A DNA stretch of 32,657 nucleotides from Kiritimatiellales bacterium (GTDB lineage: Bacteria > Verrucomicrobiota > Kiritimatiellia > Kiritimatiellales > Pontiellaceae): the NCBI GenBank assembly GCA_003246265.1, contig QKAU01000080.1:1-32657 (forward strand). Direction: 5' to 3'. Made by a program: the position numbers and the translations under genes. Positions 29,298 through 32,657 of the stretch are shown piece by piece. Each line of letters starts with the position of its first letter. Position 1 is the first letter of the stretch. The notes under the pieces are model-generated. The model saw only the letters and a program-made list of their open reading frames with translations, ran no database searches and had not been told where the DNA came from.

Positions 29298-30278
29298 ATG
29301 GACTTCTGGAAAACCATTGACCGTCCCATCATCGCCCTGGCGCCGATGGAGGATGTGACCGATACCGTGCTGCGCACCCTGCTGCTGGGCCTGGCCGATC
29401 CGGAGAGCCTGCACGTCGTCATGACCGAGTTCGTCTCCACCGACGGGCTGCTCCACAAGAAGGGCCGCAGACGCGTCATTCATCGCCTCCACGTCACTAC
29501 AGAGGAACAGCGGCTATTGAGGGAGAAGCAGGTCCGCATCGTCGCCCAGATCTGGGGCAATGTACCGGAGAACTACGTGAAGGTGATCCGGGAAATCGCG
29601 GATAGCATGGAATTCGACGGTGTCGACATCAACATGGGCTGCCCGGTTCCCAAGGTGGTGCGGCGCGGCTGCTGTTCGGGCCTGATCGGCAATCCTTCGC
29701 TGGCCAAGGAGATCATCCAGGCCGCGAAGGAGGCTTCACCCCTCCCGGTATCGGTGAAGACGCGCATCGGACTGAAATCCATCGCCACCGAAGAGTGGAT
29801 CGGCCACCTGATGGAGGCCAGGCCGGCGGCGCTGACGATCCACGGCCGGACGCAGAGGCAGATGTCGGACGGCCGGGCGGACTGGAACGAGATCGCCAAA
29901 GCCGCGCGCCTGCGCGATGCGCTGGGTATCGATCTGCCGGTGCTGGGCAACGGCGACGTCCAATCAGTGGAGGAGGCGCGCGGAAAATGCGCCGAGTACG
30001 GCCTCGACGGTGCGATGATCGGACGGGGGATCTTCGAAAATCCGTGGCTGTTCGCGAAGGAGCAGCGCGAACGCTCCATCGAGGAGCGGCTCGCCCTGCT
30101 GTGGCAACATACCGAACTGTTCGACCGGGTCTGGGGCGGCACAAAGAATTTCCATCTCCTGCGGCGCTACTATTCGATCTACGCCAAGGGCTTCCCCGGC
30201 GCGGCCGACCTGCGTGCGCAACTCATGCAGACCGAATCCATCGCCGACGTGGGATCGCTGCTGGAGAAGTCGGGCTAG
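29298..30278 (+). CDS. tRNA-dihydrouridine synthase (Dus family)
   Basis: The 326-residue FMN enzyme reduces specific uridines in the tRNA D-loop. The TIM-barrel signatures are LAPMEDVTDTVLR (residues 14-26), VDINMGCPVPKVVRRG with catalytic Cys115, VSVKTRIGL with the FMN-binding Lys, LTIHGRTQRQMSDGRADW, LGNGDVQSVEEAR and GAMIGRGIFENPW, followed by the C-terminal helical RNA-binding domain. Which subfamily (A, B or C) cannot be settled by eye. It follows bioB by 42 bases. Its stop overlaps that of the convergent secreted-protein gene in the shared sequence CTAG. Confidence 0.93.
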   Translation: MDFWKTIDRPIIALAPMEDVTDTVLRTLLLGLADPESLHVVMTEFVSTDGLLHKKGRRRVIHRLHVTTEEQRLLREKQVRIVAQIWGNVPENYVKVIREIADSMEFDGVDINMGCPVPKVVRRGCCSGLIGNPSLAKEIIQAAKEASPLPVSVKTRIGLKSIATEEWIGHLMEARPAALTIHGRTQRQMSDGRADWNEIAKAARLRDALGIDLPVLGNGDVQSVEEARGKCAEYGLDGAMIGRGIFENPWLFAKEQRERSIEERLALLWQHTELFDRVWGGTKNFHLLRRYYSIYAKGFPGAADLRAQLMQTESIADVGSLLEKSG

Positions 30279-31054
30279 TCCTTCGACTTCTTTTTCCTGG
30301 CTGCCACAGGCGCGCTGCTCTTCGCCCAGGGATAGGACTTCATAACGCTGTCGGGCAAGGCTTCCTGGCGCAGCAGGACCCGCTCCTCGCCATTCTTGCC
30401 GTAGACCCGCAAGGCCATCCCGTGCACTTCGCCCTTGAGTACCCGCGCATTGGTGAATTCCGAGTTCTTCTCGTCCTTGAAGACGACGACCGGATCGGTC
30501 ATCAGCTCGAGCTTGCCGCGGGTCGCCAGCAGGGGGACCGGGAGCACGCCGTGCAGCACGCCCTGCTGGAGGCCTTCATCCTCCAATTCCTGCTCGTAGT
30601 AGATGCAGTACTCGACCTCCAGCCCCGACAGGTCGACATCGTTGTTGTTCCTCAGCTCCAGCCTGAAGCCGACCTTGTCATACGAGATTTTGCCCACCAC
30701 CTGGTTCTCCGCCGTCCCGCCACCTCGATAATTGATCGTTCCCAGCTGCTCTTCCGACCAGCTCTCCAGGCGGCGGCGGTCGATCGTGATGAGGAACTTG
30801 CTGGTGGAGCGCACGGCATCCAGCCCCCCCCAGGCGAGAATGTATTGGCGGTCCGCTTCGCTAAAGGCCCCGACGGGCACCGTGGCCTCCTGCCCGCCCT
30901 CGCGGCGGATCGTGACCAGGTTCTTGCGCCCGTCATAGCGGACGATGCTCCCGCTCACGACGCGTCCCTGCAGGTCGGTAAAATTCCGGATCTCCTGGGC
31001 ATGCCCGTTCAGCACGAACACCATCCCGGCGCAAACCGCAACCATCGCTTTCAT
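30275..31054 (-). CDS. secreted SHD1-domain protein, copy A, function unknown
   Basis: The 259-residue protein has a signal peptide (residues 1-20, cleavage likely after GHAQ). An SLA1-homology-1-like beta domain (about 22-75) contains NFTDLQGRVVSGSIVRYDGR and AFSEADRQYILAW. A second, unrecognised beta-rich domain has EYCIYYEQE and LKGEVHGMALRVYG, and a basic tail (RKKKSKD) ends it. SHD1-like domains are common in exported PVC proteins; their ligand is generally unknown. The ATG at 31054 is preferred over a GTG at 31060 because GGAGG is seven bases upstream. It is a clear paralogue of the protein at 31426-32181. The perfect palindrome GATCGTACGATC (31080-31091) lies just upstream. Confidence 0.85.
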   Translation of the reverse strand: MKAMVAVCAGMVFVLNGHAQEIRNFTDLQGRVVSGSIVRYDGRKNLVTIRREGGQEATVPVGAFSEADRQYILAWGGLDAVRSTSKFLITIDRRRLESWSEEQLGTINYRGGGTAENQVVGKISYDKVGFRLELRNNNDVDLSGLEVEYCIYYEQELEDEGLQQGVLHGVLPVPLLATRGKLELMTDPVVVFKDEKNSEFTNARVLKGEVHGMALRVYGKNGEERVLLRQEALPDSVMKSYPWAKSSAPVAARKKKSKD

Positions 31055-31079
31055 CCCCACCCCTCCAATCTCTCCGCCT

Positions 31080-31091
31080 GATCGTACGATC
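31080..31091. promoter_or_regulatory. 12-bp perfect palindrome, possible operator
   Basis: GATCGTACGATC lies 26 bases upstream of the SHD1 copy A start, between that gene and the thiE remnant. Its position suits a transcription-factor site, but no clear promoter was found next to it and it has no second copy before copy B. Confidence 0.3.
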
Positions 31092-31193
31092 GAGTCTGGT
31101 CCAGTTTTCCAGATCGACCGGCCGTCGTGAAGGAAAATGGGTTTTGAAATTTCCGCATTCCCCTCGCCCGCCGCATCGGACTATCCTGCCCCC

Positions 31194-31310
31194 ATGAAAG
31201 AACGGTTCGGCCTCTACCTGATTCTCACGGAGCCCCGGGCGGGCTATGAAACATGCGCCCGCGCGGCGGTCCAGTGCGGCGTGCGCACTCATGCGGACCG
31301 AAAGCATTAA
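31194..31310 (+). pseudogene. thiE remnant, N-terminal fragment only
   Basis: The frame of 38 codons starts MKERFGLYLILTEPRAGYET and stays alignable to the downstream thiE for 31 residues, 22 of them identical by eye (shared blocks FGLYLI, AGYE, ARAAV). After CGVR it diverges and meets TAA at 31310. All catalytic parts of ThiE (QLR-K, ND, HLGQ-D) are missing. The spacing to the minus-strand SHD1 gene resembles that of the intact copy. It is best read as the decayed half of a tandem duplication; the following 115 bases hold nothing recognisable. Confidence 0.75.
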
Positions 31311-31425
31311 CGACGTGAAGAACATCCTCGCGACCACGTAGCGATTCCTTCCAGGGAAAATCATCAGCGGGGAGAATCCATCGACACCCTGAAGGGCGTC
31401 CGCCAGCGCACAGGGAAATCCCCTT

Positions 31426-32181
31426 CTACTTATTTATCCCGACGTAAACGCTCTCCCCAGTCCACTTGAAGCAGTTGGGAAGCGATTCCGGAAGCGATAA
31501 TTCGCGCATGAGCTTTTCGCCTCCCGGCAACTCGAGGTAGGCGCGCACCCAGACGCCGTGCACCTCGCCGTGCTTAACGTTGTCCGATCCGGAGGTGTAG
31601 GACCACCCCGCATCCAGTTCCTCCCGGAAAACCTTAACCACTTGCGTTGCCAACATCTTGACGGAACGTGGCGTGAGCGATCCGGCATCGAGCGTCCCGC
31701 AGTAGACCCCTTGTTTGCAGACCACTTTACCCGCCGGTGAATCAAAGTCCTCCTGTTCATAGAATATGCAATAGGAAACCTTGACCTTTGAAAACTCCGT
31801 ATCTGAGCGATTGTCCAACGTTATTTCGTAGTGGACTTCCCTGACGGCCAGATCCTTGTTGAACCTGTGGCCACTCAAGGAGTCGTCCTCGTCACGATTG
31901 CGTTCGACCGAAATCTTGAACCGGCTTTTATTCATGAAGTCCTGGGCCCTGCTCCAGCTATCCACATACTCCTTGTCCGCGTCAGACAGCGTCGAAAGCG
32001 GAATCTTGCCCTGCCGTCCGTTTTCCATCTGCACCATGATGACCTGCTTGCGGGCATCGAAGGTCAGGATGCGCGCCGTGATCACCCGCCCCTCGGTATC
32101 CGTGAATATATGGTAGCTCTCCTCCGCCCAAGCGAACGCACAGCACATTCCGAGAATCGCGATAGCCAGTATTTTTTTCAT
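31426..32181 (-). CDS. secreted SHD1-domain protein, copy B, function unknown
   Basis: The 251-residue protein has a signal peptide (residues 1-19, MKKILAIAILGMCCAFAWA). An SHD1-like domain (about 22-76) has IFTDTEGRVITARILTFDAR and TLSDADKEYVDSW. A beta-rich C-terminal domain has SYCIFYEQED and KHGEVHGVWVRAYLELPGG. Shared blocks FTD-GRV, YCI-YEQE and GEVHG align along its whole length with the protein at 30275-31054. The ATG at 32181 is chosen because it opens the signal peptide and has GGGGAAG upstream; in-frame ATGs at 32193 and 32226 add hydrophilic residues and lack such a site. Export to the periplasm or outside is inferred. Confidence 0.85.
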   Translation of the reverse strand: MKKILAIAILGMCCAFAWAEESYHIFTDTEGRVITARILTFDARKQVIMVQMENGRQGKIPLSTLSDADKEYVDSWSRAQDFMNKSRFKISVERNRDEDDSLSGHRFNKDLAVREVHYEITLDNRSDTEFSKVKVSYCIFYEQEDFDSPAGKVVCKQGVYCGTLDAGSLTPRSVKMLATQVVKVFREELDAGWSYTSGSDNVKHGEVHGVWVRAYLELPGGEKLMRELSLPESLPNCFKWTGESVYVGINK

Positions 32182-32333
32182 ATTCTTCCCCATGGTTTTT
32201 CTCGAGCCGTAGAAGATTCCTCGCAAATCGCCTAGATGGCAAGTACTTTACAATTCATGTTTGATTTCGTAAAGATAACTTTTCATGGAAAACGCTCTCC
32301 CCTGCTGAAGCCTACCTGTACTAGGATGCCGGC

Positions 32334-32657
32334 ATGAAGGAACCTTTTGGACTCTATTTGATCGCGTCGGATCCGACGGCGGGCTACGAAGCGCTTGCCC
32401 GCGCGGCGGTGGAGTGCAAGGTCCGTTATCTACAACTGCGGATGAAGGGCTTACCGAGGGAACGGGTGCTGAAAACAGCCCGGATGTACCGGGAAATCAC
32501 GCGGAACAGCGATACCCGCTTTATCGTCAACGACGATCTCGAAACGGCGATGGCGTGCGGGGCGGACGGCCTCCATCTCGGCCAGCACGACCTTCCGCTG
32601 GCAGAGGCGCGGAGGAAATGGAACGTGCCGGGCAGGATCTTCGGCCTTTCCACCCAC
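32334..32657 (+). CDS. thiE: thiamine-phosphate synthase ThiE, N-terminal part (runs off the right edge)
   Basis: The first 108 residues are present. ThiE joins HMP diphosphate to the thiazole phosphate to make thiamine phosphate. Visible active-site blocks are YLQLRMK (32-38), FIVNDD (63-68) and GADGLHLGQHDLPLAEARR (77-94), then RIFGLSTH, matching the G-S-H loop. The ATG at 32334 has a weak AGGA upstream. It would use the pyrimidine product of ThiC, encoded 4 kb away on the other strand. The gene is divergent from SHD1 copy B with about 150 bases between. Confidence 0.92.
   Translation, partial: MKEPFGLYLIASDPTAGYEALARAAVECKVRYLQLRMKGLPRERVLKTARMYREITRNSDTRFIVNDDLETAMACGADGLHLGQHDLPLAEARRKWNVPGRIFGLSTH

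Noticed and set aside
31311-31425. Possible further pseudogene pieces after the thiE remnant
   Set aside because: The translated frames show no similarity I recognise to ThiE or SHD1 proteins; I see nothing supportable here.
32182-32333. Clear promoters for SHD1 copy B and thiE in their divergent gap
   Set aside because: Several TTG-type hexamers occur (for example near 32220-32275), but none pairs with a convincing -10 box at 16-18 bases, so no promoter is called.

Overview
The window is G+C-rich DNA that reads as one chromosomal segment of a bacterium in the Planctomycetota-Verrucomicrobiota-Chlamydiota (PVC) superphylum, most likely Kiritimatiellota (Pontiella-like). The evidence is the partial 16S rRNA at the left edge, including an EUB338 probe site with one planctomycete/PVC-type change; the gene order; two secreted proteins with an SLA1-homology-1 (SHD1) type domain; and an acetate-forming pta-ackA pair. 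The phylum is an inference; the bacterial housekeeping content is seen directly.

From 28125 down to 1 every gene lies on the minus strand. thiC comes first. It is followed by a block from rpsL (26073) to rplQ (8819) that merges the classical str, S10, spc and alpha operons: rpsL-rpsG-fusA-rpsJ-rplC-rplD-rplW-rplB-rpsS-rplV-rpsC-rplP-rpmC-rpsQ-rplN-rplX-rplE-rpsH-rplF-rplR-rpsE-rplO-secY-adk-map-infA-rpmJ-rpsM-rpsK-rpoA-rplQ. A good promoter precedes rpsL and a good intrinsic terminator follows rplQ. tuf, rpsN, rpmD and rpsD are missing from their usual places. Next come pta-ackA and an oligoribonuclease gene, then ftsK-rodZ-like-pgsA-small zinc-binding protein, a candidate terminator, and a 930-base non-coding region. 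That region carries four tandem rRNA-type promoters and a leader that drive the 16S rRNA gene running off the left edge.

From 28275 onward the plus strand carries bioB and a tRNA-dihydrouridine synthase gene. The right end (30275-32657) is an accessory patch: two paralogous secreted SHD1-domain proteins on the minus strand, each with a divergent thiE-type reading frame upstream. The first thiE copy is a 38-codon remnant; the second looks intact but is cut by the window edge. This is best explained by tandem duplication of an SHD1-thiE unit followed by decay of one thiE.

No CRISPR array, insertion sequence, prophage or tRNA gene was seen. The points most worth a second look are the four-promoter rrn array, the SHD1/thiE duplication, the S12 Lys88-to-Pro substitution, the 35-base infA/rpmJ overlap, and a perfect 13-bp hairpin in front of fusA.
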